DNA of 64,000 nucleotides, from positions 1,953,561 through 2,017,560 of the forward strand of contig NZ_LT699745.1 in assembly GCF_900155385.1 (NCBI RefSeq). Reading direction: 5' to 3'. Under the pieces are notes generated by a model. The model worked only from the letters and a program-made list of their open reading frames with translations, made no database searches and had not been told where the DNA came from. The stretch comes from Vreelandella massiliensis (GTDB taxonomy: Bacteria; Pseudomonadota; Gammaproteobacteria; Pseudomonadales; Halomonadaceae). Both the position numbers and the translations under genes were made by a program. How positions within the stretch are numbered: the stretch's first letter is position 1; each line of letters starts with the position of its first letter. Below, piece after piece: positions 6,809 through 16,737 of the stretch.

Positions 6809-7825
6809 TTATCGGCGTGAGAAGTAAGCGGCGATTTTCTCGATGACATGATCGATATCGCTGTCACTGATATCGCGATGAATCACTAGGCGTGTTTTGC
6901 CATCTGCATAGAGCGGGTCGAGCAAAATATCCTGCTCTTTTAGCCAGGCAGTGAGGGGAGTGGCCTGGCCGTGCGGGAAGCGAACAAACAGCATATTGGT
7001 CGCGATATAGGCCAGTTCAACCCCCGGTAGGTCATGTAGCGCCTTGGCGAGCCGCTCGGCGCGTTGGTGGTCGTCGGCGAGCCTATCCACATGGTGCTCC
7101 AAGGCGTGCTGGCAAGCGGCCGCGATAACGCCCGCCTGGCGCATGCCGCCGCCGACGACTTTGCGCCAGCGAAGGGCGCGGTCAATCAGTGCCTGTGAGC
7201 CGACCAGCGCCGAGCCGATCGGGGCACCCAGCCCTTTGGAGAAGCAAAGCGATACACTGTCAAAAGGAAGGCATAGCGTTTTTAGCGGTGTGTCGGTGGC
7301 AACGGCGGCGTTAAACAGGCGAGCCCCATCAAGATGCGTGGCGAGGCCATGCTGGCGGGCAAGGTCGGTGGCTTTTGTGACATAGTCAGCAGGCAGGACT
7401 TTGCCGCCGATGGTGTTTTCTAGCGCCAACAGACGTGTGCGAGCAAAGTGAAAATCGTCCGCTTTGACGGCTGCGCTGATTTTTTCTAGGGGAAGGCTGC
7501 CATCCGCGGCGTTTTCGATCGGTTGCGGCTGGATGCTGCCTAATACGGCAGCGCCGCCGCCTTCATAGCGGTAGGTGTGGGCGGATTGGCCGACGATATA
7601 CTCGTCGCCACGTTCACAGTGCGCCATTAAGGCGACTAAATTACTTTGGGTGCCGCTAGGGAAGAGCAGCGCCGCCTCTTTGCCCGTTTTTTCAGCAAGG
7701 CGGTGTTGAAACGCATTGACGGTCGGGTCGTCGCCCCAGACATCGTCTCCCACCGGTGCCGCACGCATGGCGTCGTACATTTCCGGTGTCGGCCGAGTGA
7801 CCGTATCGCTGCGTAAATCAATCAT
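6809..7825 (-). CDS. ltaE: Low-specificity L-threonine aldolase
   Basis: I choose the ATG at 7825, preceded by AGGGGGAAC, giving 338 residues starting [12 protein letters not shown], the usual family N-terminus. PLP-binding lysine is in [16 protein letters not shown]. Other landmarks are [22 protein letters not shown] and [11 protein letters not shown]. The enzyme splits L-threonine or L-allo-threonine into glycine and acetaldehyde. It is a complete fold-type I PLP protein. A microprotein gene lies 78 bp upstream on the same strand. Confidence 0.94.
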   Translation of the reverse strand: MIDLRSDTVTRPTPEMYDAMRAAPVGDDVWGDDPTVNAFQHRLAEKTGKEAALLFPSGTQSNLVALMAHCERGDEYIVGQSAHTYRYEGGGAAVLGSIQPQPIENAADGSLPLEKISAAVKADDFHFARTRLLALENTIGGKVLPADYVTKATDLARQHGLATHLDGARLFNAAVATDTPLKTLCLPFDSVSLCFSKGLGAPIGSALVGSQALIDRALRWRKVVGGGMRQAGVIAAACQHALEHHVDRLADDHQRAERLAKALHDLPGVELAYIATNMLFVRFPHGQATPLTAWLKEQDILLDPLYADGKTRLVIHRDISDSDIDHVIEKIAAYFSRR

Positions 7826-7903
7826 TGTTCCCCCTAGCGGCATGCACCATAAAGGCAACAGAATACTGCAAGTGCTTAGGGTGCGAAAAGCGCTTTCCCG
7901 GCG

Positions 7904-7990
7904 CTAGCGGATAAAGGCCGCGATCGCATCGAAGGCGACACGTTGCTGTTCTGCGCGTTGGGCCCAAACATTAAGGATATCCATCGACAT
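7904..7990 (-). CDS. Microprotein of 28 residues, related to the one at 8279-8386
   Basis: The ATG at 7990 has GGAGAG 6-7 bp upstream and the frame ends with TAG at 7904-7906. The core [20 protein letters not shown] aligns without gaps to VLRAWLRQAQWQRAFVDAFS of the neighbouring microprotein: a tryptophan, a QR pair and a DA pair coincide. It would form a single amphipathic helix. I recognise no family; there is a faint likeness to the short helical DUF1127 proteins. It lies just upstream of ltaE on the same strand and could be co-transcribed. Confidence 0.45.
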   Translation of the reverse strand: MSMDILNVWAQRAEQQRVAFDAIAAFIR

Positions 7991-8222
7991 GGCGTGCTCT
8001 CCAGAAAATTAATAGTTACCGTTGACGTAAACTGCGTCATATTTATCTCACCGCACCCTGGCATTAAAACGAGCGTAAGAGAGGGTGAGGTCAAATATTA
8101 ATCGCTTTGGGCGAGGCGCGCTAGCACTAAAGATGTAAGCAAAATCTTACAGCGCGTAAGCGAAAGCGTACAAAATAGGACGTTAACGCTTACCTAACTG
8201 AATGGAAAGGGTTTTCATAATC

Positions 8223-8249
8223 GATAAAAAGCCGGACATTAGTCCGGCT
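8223..8249 (-). terminator. Rho-independent terminator of the 35-residue microprotein gene
   Basis: Stem AGCCGGAC (8230-8237) and GTCCGGCT (8242-8249) with a 4-base loop is followed on the minus strand by TTTTTATC. It lies 30 bp past the microprotein stop and marks that gene as a separate transcription unit. Confidence 0.85.
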
Positions 8250-8278
8250 CGGTAATTTTCTACATCTAAAGTCGTAGA

Positions 8279-8386
8279 TTATTTGTCACAATAGGCGCTG
8301 AAAGCGTCGACAAAGGCGCGTTGCCACTGGGCTTGACGTAACCAGGCACGTAGCACGTCGCAATCATACAAGGGGTAGTGAGTCAT
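8279..8386 (-). CDS. Microprotein of 35 residues with strong ribosome-binding site
   Basis: The ATG at 8386 follows AAAGGAGGAATGCCCC, an almost perfect Shine-Dalgarno at good spacing. The frame encodes MTHYPLYDCDVLRAWLRQ plus 17 more residues and ends TAA at 8279-8281. A clean terminator follows at 8223-8249. The helical core is similar to the 28-residue frame at 7904-7990, so the two look like diverged copies. The function is unknown. An in-frame upstream start at 8491 exists but has no ribosome-binding site. Candidates for this kind of protein are small regulators or membrane-enzyme partners, but nothing in the sequence decides. Confidence 0.65.
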   Translation of the reverse strand: MTHYPLYDCDVLRAWLRQAQWQRAFVDAFSAYCDK

Positions 8387-8602
8387 GGGGCATTCCTCCT
8401 TTGGGACTGCCTCCACAGTATAGCCGAGTTTTGTTGCGGTGCAGCATGCTATTATTTCACTCTCCTGTTGTTTGTCATGCAAATGCGTCATAAAGAGCGT
8501 GAAGAGTCGGGTGCTCGGTAAAGCAGTGTGATTGACGTGCTGGGCAACCCGTTAAGATGAAAAGGAAAATGAGTTTATGCGAAACAAGAGCAGAGAGTGG
8601 CC

Positions 8603-9397
8603 ATGCAAAGTACCGGTATGAACCCAGAGTGCCATTGGGTACAAACGCCTGACGGACACCTGTTTGCCCAAACGTGGTCGCCGAGCGCTTTGACATCGCG
8701 TGTGCCAATTGTGCTGCTGCACGACTCGCTGGGCTGTGTTGCCCTGTGGCGCAGCTTCCCCGAGGCGCTGTGTGAGGCGACCGGTCATCCAGTCATTGCT
8801 TACGACCGGCTCGGGTTTGGCCGTTCAAATGCCAGCCCCAGGCCTCCCTCTTTTAGCTTTATTAACGATGAAGCTACCCATGGGTTTGCTGCGCTGCGAA
8901 AAGCATTGAGTATCGAGCGCTTTATTGCTTTAGGCCATAGCGTTGGCGGCGGTATGGCGGTGCATATTGCGGGCACCTATCCAGATAAGTGCCAGGGGCT
9001 GGTGACGATTGCCGCGCAGGCATTCAATGAAGGGTGTACGCGGGAGGGGATCATTGCAGCGCAGGAACTCTTTGCTGACCCTGCGCAGTTTGCAAAGCTC
9101 ACCAAATACCACGGTGACAAAGCCTCTTGGGTGTTAAGTGCCTGGACGAAGACTTGGCTCTCGCCGGCGTTTGCCGATTGGACGCTAGATGCCGCGCTTA
9201 AAAACGTCACCTGCCCTGCGCTGGTGCTGCATGGTGAAAAAGATGAATACGGCTCCCTCCGTCAGCCCGAGCGCATTGCGAGCAGAGTAAAAGGGCCTGC
9301 TCAATGTGAGATTTTGCCCCATATCCATCATGTGCCACACCGCGAGTGTGAAGCTGACGTCGTGGCGCGTGTGACCCACTTTGTGCGCGCCCTATAG
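8603..9397 (+). CDS. Alpha/beta hydrolase
   Basis: I start at the ATG at 8603 (264 residues); a GTG at 8597 is in frame. The nucleophile elbow is GHSVGGG (S113), with the oxyanion region at VLLHDSLG. The acid and base are likely in HGEKDEYG and HHVPHREC near the C-terminus. The fold is that of small serine hydrolases such as esterases and haloperoxidase-like enzymes. The substrate is not evident. The gene is single, with divergent microproteins to the left and the convergent pnt operon to the right. Confidence 0.85.
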   Translation: MQSTGMNPECHWVQTPDGHLFAQTWSPSALTSRVPIVLLHDSLGCVALWRSFPEALCEATGHPVIAYDRLGFGRSNASPRPPSFSFINDEATHGFAALRKALSIERFIALGHSVGGGMAVHIAGTYPDKCQGLVTIAAQAFNEGCTREGIIAAQELFADPAQFAKLTKYHGDKASWVLSAWTKTWLSPAFADWTLDAALKNVTCPALVLHGEKDEYGSLRQPERIASRVKGPAQCEILPHIHHVPHRECEADVVARVTHFVRAL

Positions 9398-9403
9398 ACA
9401 CAA

Positions 9404-9434
9404 TAAAAAAACGCCCCCAGGTTGGTGGGGGCGT
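9404..9434 (-). terminator. Terminator of the pntAB operon
   Basis: Arms ACGCCCCCA (9411-9419) and TGGGGGCGT (9426-9434) form a GC-rich stem. On the minus strand it is followed by seven T residues, so it chiefly ends pntB transcription, 29 bp past its stop. It may also slow read-through from the convergent hydrolase gene. Confidence 0.88.
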
Positions 9435-9462
9435 TGTGCTTAGCGCTTGGCGCTTGCAAGTA

Positions 9463-10905
9463 TCACTCGATTTGCGGTAGCAGCGAGTCGATGCTTTCCC
9501 GGGCGTCGCCGTAGAACATCCGCGTATTCTCCTTGAAGAACAGCGGGTTCTCAATGCCCGAGTAGCCAGTGCCCTGGCCGCGCTTACACACAAACACCTG
9601 CTTGGCTTCCCACACTTTCAACACCGGCATGCCGGCGATGGGGCTGTTAGGATCCTCTTCCGCGGCTGGGTTGACGATGTCGTTGGAGCCAATAACGATC
9701 ACTACATCGGTGGAAGCGAAATCGTCGTTGATTTCATCCATTTCCAGCACGATATCGTAAGGCACTTTGGCCTCGGCCAGAAGCACGTTCATATGCCCAG
9801 GGAGGCGGCCGGCCACCGGGTGAATGCCAAAGCGCACGTTCTTGCCTGCTGCGCGCAGTTTGCGGGTCAACTCGCTGACCGCGTTCTGCGCCTGGGCCAC
9901 CGCCATGCCGTAGCCCGGCACGATGATAACGCTGTCGGCGTCGTTCAGCGCATTGGCCACGCCGCCGGCATCGATGGCCACCTGCTCGCCTTCGATCTCG
10001 GCCGCCGGGCCTATGCTGCCGCCAAAGCCGCCGAGGATGACGTTCAGGAAGTTGCGGTTCATCGCTTTACACATGATGTAAGAGAGAATCGCCCCTGAAG
10101 AGCCCACCAGCGCCCCGGTCACGATGAGCAAATCATTGGAGAGGGTGAAACCGATCGCCGCCGCGGCCCAGCCGGAGTAGCTGTTAAGCATCGACACCAC
10201 CACCGGCATGTCGGCGCCGCCGATACCCATGATCAGGTGGTAGCCGATGAAAAACGCCAGAGCAGCGATCAGAATCAACGTCCAGAAACCGGCGCCGTTG
10301 AGATAAAGAATCGCAAACAGTAGCGAAAGCGCCGCAGCTCCTGCGTTGAGCGCATGGCCGCCAGGAAGCTGCTTGGGTTTGCCGTCGATTTTACCCGCTA
10401 GCTTGCCAAAGGCGATGATGGAGCCGGTGAACGTAACCGCACCAATGAAGACGCCCAAGACCACCTCGATCTGCAAAAACATCAGCTCATCGGGGGCTTT
10501 GGTCGCCACCAGCGCGGCAAAGGCCGAAAACTGCTCGGTGCTAGCCTCCATGGCGCGTGCTGCCAGCACGCGGCGTCGCTCCAGGTCGGCGCTCCAGCCC
10601 ACGAATACCGCTGCCAGGCCGACGAAACTGTGCAGGGCGGCGACGAGTTGGGGCATTTCGGTCATGTCGACCTTTTTGGCCACGTAAACGCCGATGCCGG
10701 CACCGATGATCACCATCGGGATCATCCAGCCATAAGCGCCGATACCAGGGCCAAAGGCGGTGAAAAAGACCGCCACGGCCATACCGACGATGCCGTACCA
10801 CACCGCCCGTTTGGCTTTTTCTTGATTGCTCAACCCCCCGAGGGAGAGGATGAACAGCACACTTGCCGCGATCGCCGCGGCAGACACGAATCCTTGACTC
10901 AGCAT
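9463..10905 (-). CDS. pntB: NAD(P) transhydrogenase subunit beta
   Basis: The protein has 480 residues. The first 270 are membrane helices with the domain II proton channel. The rest is the NADP(H)-binding domain III with [15 protein letters not shown] and [14 protein letters not shown] followed by [17 protein letters not shown]. The protein pairs with PntA to drive hydride transfer from NADH to NADP+ using the proton gradient, giving NADPH. The start lies 15 bp after the pntA stop, so the two form one operon. Length and motifs are complete. Confidence 0.97.
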   Translation of the reverse strand: MLSQGFVSAAAIAASVLFILSLGGLSNQEKAKRAVWYGIVGMAVAVFFTAFGPGIGAYGWMIPMVIIGAGIGVYVAKKVDMTEMPQLVAALHSFVGLAAVFVGWSADLERRRVLAARAMEASTEQFSAFAALVATKAPDELMFLQIEVVLGVFIGAVTFTGSIIAFGKLAGKIDGKPKQLPGGHALNAGAAALSLLFAILYLNGAGFWTLILIAALAFFIGYHLIMGIGGADMPVVVSMLNSYSGWAAAAIGFTLSNDLLIVTGALVGSSGAILSYIMCKAMNRNFLNVILGGFGGSIGPAAEIEGEQVAIDAGGVANALNDADSVIIVPGYGMAVAQAQNAVSELTRKLRAAGKNVRFGIHPVAGRLPGHMNVLLAEAKVPYDIVLEMDEINDDFASTDVVIVIGSNDIVNPAAEEDPNSPIAGMPVLKVWEAKQVFVCKRGQGTGYSGIENPLFFKENTRMFYGDARESIDSLLPQIE

Positions 10906-10920
10906 GATTGTCTCCGCGGA

Positions 10921-12492
10921 TTAAGATTTCTGGAACATGGCCAGCATACGGCGGGTCACGAGGAAGCCACCGACGATATTGATCGTGGCGATAAGCACCG
11001 AGATGGCTGCCATCACCGTCACGATCCCGCTACCCGAGCCGATCTGTAGTATCGCCCCGAGAATGATAATCCCCGAGATGGCGTTAGTGACCGCCATCAA
11101 CGGCGTGTGCAGCGAGTGGCTGACGCCCCAGATGACTTGGAAACCCACAAAGCAGGCGAGCACGAAGACGATAAAGTGCTGCATGAAAGAGGCCGGCGCG
11201 ACTTGCCCAAGCAGCAGCATCAGCGCGCCCCCCACGCCAAGTAGCGTTACCTGACGCTTGGTTTGCGCCTTGAAGGTGGCCAGTTCGGCGGCTTTCTTCT
11301 CCTCCGGTGTGGGCGCTTTCTCCTTGGGCTTTTGCTTCGCTGCGGCGATAGCCTTCACCTTGGGCGGCGGTGGAGGGAAGGTGATCTCGCCCTTATGGGT
11401 CACCGTGGCGCCGCGAATCACATCATCTTCCATGTCATGGATGACCTGGCCATCTTTTTCCGGCGTCAGGTCGGTGAGCATGTGACGGATGTTGGTGGCG
11501 TAAAGCAGCGAGGCTTGCGTTGCCATGCGCGAGGGGAAGTCGGTGTAGCCCACCACCACCACGCCGTTGTCGCTCACCACCCGCTCATCGGGCTTGGTTA
11601 AATCGCAGTTGCCGCCCTTTTCCGCGGCCAAGTCAATCACCACCGAACCGGGTTTCATCGCCTCTACCATGTCCTCAAGCCACAGCTTAGGCGCGGGCTT
11701 GCCGGGAATCAGCGCGGTGGTGATGACGATATCCACATCGGCGGCCTGTTCGCGGAAACACTCAAGCTGCTTCTCGCGAAACTCAGGGCTGGAGGGTGCG
11801 GCGTAGCCGCCGGTTTCCGACCCATCTTGGCTTTCGTCGAAGTCGAGAAACAGAAACTCCGCGCCCATGGATTCGATCTGCTCGGCCACCTCGGGGCGCA
11901 CATCAAATGCGCGCACCACGGCACCGAGGCTTGCGGCCGTGCCGATGGCGGAAAGCCCGGCCACGCCCGCGCCAATCACCAGCACCTTGGCCGGCGGTAC
12001 TTTGCCGGCGGCCGTCACCTGCCCGGTAAAGAAGCGCCCGAAGTTATTCCCCGCTTCGATCACCGCGCGATAGCCGGCGATGTTGGCCATGGAGGAGAGC
12101 GCGTCCATTTTCTGGGCGCGGGAAATGCGTGGCACCATGTCCATGGCGATCACGGTGGCGCCTTGGTTTTTGCACTTCTCCAGAAGCGCCTCGTTCTGGG
12201 CGGGCCAGAAAAAGCTGATCAAGGTCTGTCCTTCGCGCAGGTGCTCGGTTTCCTCCTCGCTGGGTTCGCGCACTTTGATCACGGTATCAACGTTTTGCCA
12301 AAGTGACTTGGCGTCGTCGAGGATGTTCACGCCGGCATCGCGATAGGCTTGATCCTCAAAGCCTGCCAAAACCCCGGCGCCGGCTTCGAGGTAACACTCA
12401 TGCCCTAGCTTTTGTAGTTGGAGCGCGCTGTCCGGCGTCAGCGCGACACGCGCCTCGCCCTTGGCGAGCTCTTTGGGTGCACCAATCTTCAC
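10921..12492 (-). CDS. pntA: NAD(P) transhydrogenase subunit alpha
   Basis: The protein has 523 residues. An alanine-dehydrogenase-like NAD(H) domain I covers residues 1-380, beginning [18 protein letters not shown], with the nucleotide motif [18 protein letters not shown] linker with [16 protein letters not shown] leads to four C-terminal membrane helices (about 415-515). This is the single-polypeptide alpha form of E. coli, not the split PntAA/PntAB form. The start codon is GTG at 12490-12492 with an AGGGAG site. It is the first gene of the pntAB operon. Confidence 0.97.
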   Translation of the reverse strand: MKIGAPKELAKGEARVALTPDSALQLQKLGHECYLEAGAGVLAGFEDQAYRDAGVNILDDAKSLWQNVDTVIKVREPSEEETEHLREGQTLISFFWPAQNEALLEKCKNQGATVIAMDMVPRISRAQKMDALSSMANIAGYRAVIEAGNNFGRFFTGQVTAAGKVPPAKVLVIGAGVAGLSAIGTAASLGAVVRAFDVRPEVAEQIESMGAEFLFLDFDESQDGSETGGYAAPSSPEFREKQLECFREQAADVDIVITTALIPGKPAPKLWLEDMVEAMKPGSVVIDLAAEKGGNCDLTKPDERVVSDNGVVVVGYTDFPSRMATQASLLYATNIRHMLTDLTPEKDGQVIHDMEDDVIRGATVTHKGEITFPPPPPKVKAIAAAKQKPKEKAPTPEEKKAAELATFKAQTKRQVTLLGVGGALMLLLGQVAPASFMQHFIVFVLACFVGFQVIWGVSHSLHTPLMAVTNAISGIIILGAILQIGSGSGIVTVMAAISVLIATINIVGGFLVTRRMLAMFQKS

Positions 12493-12617
12493 GTTGGATC
12501 TCCCTAAATAGCGGTTGTTGGTGTTCTACTAACGTCCTGTTAGCTATACCTGACTCTGCGGCTCTGCACAACAGGCAATAACCGTGCCGGATTGCCGGTA
12601 ACTTAAGAAAAGTCTCT

Positions 12618-14516
12618 TTACTGGTAGCCTTTTGCCTGTAAATAAAAGAGGCTAGCGTAGCGTCCCTTCTGCGCTAAAAGCGCGTCGTGGGTGCCGTGCT
12701 CAATGATGCGCCCTTGATCGATCACCACGATATGCTCGGCGCTTCTCACCGTTGAGAAGCGGTGGGAGATCAAAATGGTCATTTTGTCGCGGCTGTGTTC
12801 ACGGAAGCGGGCGAAAACTTCCGCTTCGGCGGCGGCGTCCATGGCGGCGGTGGGTTCATCGAGCACGAGAATATCGGCGTTTTTGCGCATGTAGGCGCGC
12901 GAGAGGGCAATTTTCTGCCACTGCCCACCGGAAAGTTCCTGACCGTTTTTGAACCAGCGCCCAAGCTGGGTGCGGTAACCGCTGGGCATGCGGTCAATGA
13001 ACGCATCGGCCATGCCGTGGTGGGCGGCAGCGTGCCAGCGCTGCTCATCGTCAAAGGCGTGAGTATCGCCCACCCCCAAGTTTTCTCCCACCTGCAGTTG
13101 GTAGCGCACAAAGTCTTGAAAAATCACCCCGATACGCTCGCGAAGGGCGGTCGCTTCCCAGTCGCGAAGGTCGCTACCGTCGAGCAGAATGCGGCCTTGG
13201 GTGGGGTGGTAAAGCCGAGTTAACAGCTTGATCAAGGTGGTTTTGCCCGAGCCGTTTTCTCCCACGAGTGCCAAACTCTGCCCCGGTTGAAGGTGCAGCG
13301 AAATGTCATGCAGTACTTCCTGGCCCCCGGGGTAGGCGAAGCTTACGCCCTCAAAGCGCAGGCCGTCGCCGGGTGAAGCGCCCTGCGTGAGTGTGCCGTG
13401 CTCGATTTCGGTGGGCTGTTCCAGATACTCGTACAAATTGGAGAGATAAAGGTTGTCTTCGTACATCCCGCTGATGGCGGTCAGGCTGGCCGACAGCGCG
13501 GCTTGCCCCTGCTTGAAGACCATTAGGTACATGGTCATCTGCCCAAGCGTCAGTGCCCCGGTGATGGTTTCCACCACCACCCAGCCGTAGGCGCCATAGA
13601 AAGTGAGCGTGCCGAGCAAGCCCAGTATGAATCCCCAGCTTTCCCGGCGCAGGGTGAGGCGCCGCTCTTCGCTGAAAAGGCGGGTAAAAATGTCCCGGTA
13701 ACGGCGTAAAAAGAGCGGCTCCAGGCCGAATAGCTTGACCTCTTTGATGCTGTCTTCGCGGGCAAGCACGGTTTCCAGGTACATCTGCATGCGCGTTTGC
13801 GGCGAGCGCCAGCGAAACAGCCGGAACGCATCGCCGGAGAACTTGGCCTCAGAAATAAACACCGGCAGCGCGCCCGCCACGAGAATCAGCAGCGCCCAGG
13901 GGGAAAACTGCACCAGGAGCACGCCGAAACTCACCAGCGAAATGGCATTTTGCAGCAAGCTGAAGGTTTTATTGACCAGCCCCAGCGGGCGCGTGGAGGC
14001 CTCGCGGCGGGCACGGGTGAGCTTGTCATAAAGCTCGGAGTCCTCAAACTGGCTAAGCGACAGCGTGCCGGCCTTTTCCAGAATCATGACGTTAACTTTT
14101 TGCCCCAGCAGCGCGCGCAAAAGCGACTGCTGCGCTGACAGCCCGCGCTGAGCCAGCGCGATCAGCGCGATGATGCCACCTTCCAGCGCGACCCATCCCA
14201 ATACCGGCGCAAGAATGGCCCCTAAATCGGGCGCCTCGGCTTCCCGGTAAGTCTCCATGGCGTTGACCACACCATCGACGATCAACTGCCCTACCCAGGT
14301 CGCAACCGCCGGGAGCACCCCCGCCACCAGAGTGCAGAGCGCTAAACCCAGCATCATCGCGGGAGAGGTTTGCCACACCAGCGAAAGCGCGCGGCGACTG
14401 TAGCGGAAGACGCCAAAAAAACCGCTTAGCGGGTTGGCGGGCGGTGGGTAAGGTGCGGCACGGGGCATAAAAGAGGGCAAAGACCTAAAGGAAGTCGGAG
14501 AAGAAAGCGCTATCAT
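12618..14516 (-). CDS. ABC exporter, fused membrane and ATPase domains
   Basis: The protein has 632 residues. The transmembrane domain covers about 45-350. The ATPase follows with Walker A GENGSGKTTLIKLL, Q-loop GVIFQDFVRYQ, signature ELSGGQWQ, Walker B DILVLDEPTAAMD and H-loop ISHRFSTV. Signature and catalytic residues are intact. Such half-transporters dimerise and export lipids, peptides or drugs; the substrate is not evident. The start is uncertain: ATG at 14516 has no clear ribosome-binding site, and ATG at 14468 is an option. It diverges from the DUF1415 gene. Confidence 0.9.
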   Translation of the reverse strand: MIALSSPTSFRSLPSFMPRAAPYPPPANPLSGFFGVFRYSRRALSLVWQTSPAMMLGLALCTLVAGVLPAVATWVGQLIVDGVVNAMETYREAEAPDLGAILAPVLGWVALEGGIIALIALAQRGLSAQQSLLRALLGQKVNVMILEKAGTLSLSQFEDSELYDKLTRARREASTRPLGLVNKTFSLLQNAISLVSFGVLLVQFSPWALLILVAGALPVFISEAKFSGDAFRLFRWRSPQTRMQMYLETVLAREDSIKEVKLFGLEPLFLRRYRDIFTRLFSEERRLTLRRESWGFILGLLGTLTFYGAYGWVVVETITGALTLGQMTMYLMVFKQGQAALSASLTAISGMYEDNLYLSNLYEYLEQPTEIEHGTLTQGASPGDGLRFEGVSFAYPGGQEVLHDISLHLQPGQSLALVGENGSGKTTLIKLLTRLYHPTQGRILLDGSDLRDWEATALRERIGVIFQDFVRYQLQVGENLGVGDTHAFDDEQRWHAAAHHGMADAFIDRMPSGYRTQLGRWFKNGQELSGGQWQKIALSRAYMRKNADILVLDEPTAAMDAAAEAEVFARFREHSRDKMTILISHRFSTVRSAEHIVVIDQGRIIEHGTHDALLAQKGRYASLFYLQAKGYQ

Positions 14517-14602
14517 GCGCGAGTTGGGCGTGAACTGCCAGGCTCAGCCAAGTGAGCAGGGCGCGCTCTTATGATTCACGTTTTGATTGAAACGAGGCTT
14601 GC

Positions 14603-15220
14603 ATGCAGCACGGCAATAACACAGCGAACGCACACAACGCGGCCGAGCAGGGTGGCGAGCGTGATAAAGACAGTGCGGTGAAAGCGCAAACGCTGCGTTG
14701 GGTACGCGATTTTATCGTGGCGCACACCATTTGCCCGTTTGCTCAGCGTGAGGTCGAGCGCGACAGCGTGCGCATTGAAGTCGTGCGCTCCAAAAAAATG
14801 GCGGTCGCGCTTGAAGAGTTGATGGCGGAGATCGCCTGGCTCGATGAACACGCGCAGACCGAAACCTCGCTACTGGTGTTCCCAACGCTGTTCCGCGACT
14901 TTGAGCACTATCTGGATTTTGTCGACCTTGCCGAATCGCTGCTGGTGGAGCAGGGGTATGAGGGGGTTTATCAGCTCGCGACCTTCCACCCGGATTACTG
15001 CTTTGCCGATGCCGCGCCGGAAGATGCCGCGAATTACACCAATCGCTCGCCTTACCCCATGCTGCACCTGCTGCGCGAGGCGAGCTTGGAGAAAGCCATC
15101 GCCGCCTACGGCGACACGGCGCAAATACCCGAGCGCAATATCGCCCACCTCGAAGCGATGGGCGGCGATGCAGCGGAAGCGCTGCTCACGCGCTGCCTGC
15201 GCGAAGAGCGTCAATCGTAG
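14603..15220 (+). CDS. DUF1415 family protein
   Basis: The protein has 205 residues. Family landmarks are TLRWVRDFIVAHTICPFA, LLVFPTLFRDFEHYLDF and YQLATFHPDYCFAD followed by NYTNRSPYPMLHLLRE. DUF1415 is common in gammaproteobacteria and has no known function. The invariant CPFA cysteine and the FHPDYCF stretch suggest a metal or redox site, but that is speculation. The gene is intact. Past its stop lies an acetyltransferase remnant on the other strand. Confidence 0.9.
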   Translation: MQHGNNTANAHNAAEQGGERDKDSAVKAQTLRWVRDFIVAHTICPFAQREVERDSVRIEVVRSKKMAVALEELMAEIAWLDEHAQTETSLLVFPTLFRDFEHYLDFVDLAESLLVEQGYEGVYQLATFHPDYCFADAAPEDAANYTNRSPYPMLHLLREASLEKAIAAYGDTAQIPERNIAHLEAMGGDAAEALLTRCLREERQS

Positions 15221-15224
15221 CGCC

Positions 15225-15341
15225 TTAACGGATCAGCTTGTGCATCACATGGATATCCACCAACCCGTGCTGCGGGTGGCGAAACGCCTGGGGCACGGTG
15301 CCGACGATATCGAACCCCAGGCGCTGGGCTAAAGGCGATAT
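15225..15341 (-). pseudogene. GNAT acetyltransferase C-terminal remnant
   Basis: The minus strand frame ending with TAA at 15225-15227 reads LAQRLGFDIVGTVPQAF then RHPQHGLVDIHVMHKLIR. This is the last 35 or so residues of a GNAT-type N-acetyltransferase, with the F-H-G-V-D pattern of its final strands. No start or acetyl-CoA-binding region exists upstream, where the monooxygenase gene ends at 15354. It is the tail of a deleted gene. Confidence 0.6.
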
Positions 15342-15353
15342 CTGTCGTTGTTG

Positions 15354-16344
15354 TCACCGCGCGACCTCCGCGACGATTTCATAGCTACGCAGGCGGTCGG
15401 CGTGATCATAAAAATCGCTATTGATCATCAGCTCGTCAGCGCCGGTGCGGGCCTGAATCTCTTCCAGCCCGGCCTTGACGCTCTCCGGCCCGCCAATGAC
15501 CGCCGCGCCAAGAAATTGCTCCACCTGCGTGCGCTCCATGGGTGTCCAGTCAAGCTGCTCGACCGGGGGAAGCGACTGCGTGCGCTGGCCACGAATCATG
15601 TTCAAAAACTTCTGCTGCGCAGTGGTGGCTAGATAGTGCGCCATGGCATCGCTGTCGGCGGCCATGACCGGCAAGCCGACCATGGCGTAGGGGCGCGCTA
15701 GGTGCTCGGAAGGGCGGAAGTTGTCGCGATAAAGGCGCAGCGCCTCAAACAGGTAACCCGGGGCGAACTGGGCGGCAAAGGCAAAGGGTAACCCCAGCTG
15801 CGCGGCGAGCTGCGCGCTATATCCGCTAGAGCCGAGAAGCCAGACGGGCACGTGGGTATTCTGACCCGGAATGGCTTTAACCCGTTGCTGGGGCTCGGGC
15901 GTGCCCAAATAACGGCGCAGCTCCGCCAGCTGGTCGGGGAAAATCCACGCCGCTATCAAGACGGCGGCGCAGCGCACGCATGGTCAAGCCGTCGGAGCCA
16001 GGTGCGCGCCCCACGCCCAGGTCTATCCGGCCGGGATAGAGCGTTTCCAGGGTGCCAAACTGCTCGGCAATCAACAGCGGGGCGTGGTTGGGCAGCATGA
16101 TGCCGCCGCTGCCCACGCGAAGCGTGGAGGTATTGCCGGCGATATGGCCGATCAATACCGAGGTGGCAGCGCTGGCGATGCCCTCAATGTTGTGGTGTTC
16201 GGCGAGCCAAAAACGCTTGAAGCCCAATTTTTCCGTGAGCTGAGCGAGTGAGACGCTATGGGCGAAGGTTTCGGCGGCGCTGCCGTTTTGGCGGATTGGG
16301 GCGAGATCCAAAACGGAGAGCGCCGTGGACGCGAGTTGGCTCAT
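15354..16344 (-). pseudogene. Luciferase-like (LLM class) flavin monooxygenase, one-base frameshift
   Basis: The N-terminal part (start ATG at 16344) reads [39 protein letters not shown] and [14 protein letters not shown] up to [16 protein letters not shown]. The C-terminal part continues in another frame as [12 protein letters not shown] through QVEQFLGAAVIGGPESV to the stop at 15354. The shift is at the run GGGG followed by AAAA (15936-15943, plus strand), where one base too many is present. With one base removed, a normal protein of about 330 residues of the luciferase-like flavin family results. It is either a recent real frameshift or a homopolymer sequencing error. The adapter chimera at 57850 makes a sequencing cause worth considering. 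Confidence 0.85.
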
Positions 16345-16737
16345 GCAGCACCTTATGTAATCGATCGGAAGTGGGGTGTCGTGGACGCTACGTTGTCGTG
16401 GCGAGTATCTCTCAGATACTGAGTGTTGCCGAGCATAAATGTTAGCACGCTTGCTAAAGGGGTGTTATGCGGCCGGAGAAAGCCGATTGCAAGGCGTTGA
16501 CGTGCGACGAAGGGGCAGCGTTGAAAGCGCCATTAAAGCGATAAAATTTGCTCCTAGACAAACGACTACGTTGAACCTACACGGTGGGTGTGTAATCGTT
16601 GCTGGACTAATAATTTCATACTCGCCAAAGCGCTGGGTAGCGCAAAGCGCATACGTCAGCGTCCCCGCCCATCTAGGCGATGTAAGGGGCGGTGATGTGG
16701 CAAGGCTTTCAACGATTAAAAAGGTGGTATAACAAGA
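16345..16737. other. Intergenic region without a supported gene
   Basis: These 393 bp separate the monooxygenase from the chemoreceptor gene. Short frames on both strands lack family likeness and ribosome-binding sites. I looked for a flagellar sigma-28 promoter ahead of the chemoreceptor and saw only partial matches with wrong spacing. Confidence 0.5.

Noticed and set aside
7876..8094. 72-codon minus-strand frame overlapping the 28-residue microprotein
   Set aside because: No ribosome-binding site and no likeness; the shorter frame has a ribosome-binding site and a related neighbour.
11827..12306. 159-codon histidine- and glycine-rich frame on the plus strand
   Set aside because: It lies antisense inside pntA, whose motifs are unambiguous.
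16430..16530. Sigma-28 flagellar promoter for the chemoreceptor
   Set aside because: TAAA and GCCG elements occur but never at the required spacing.
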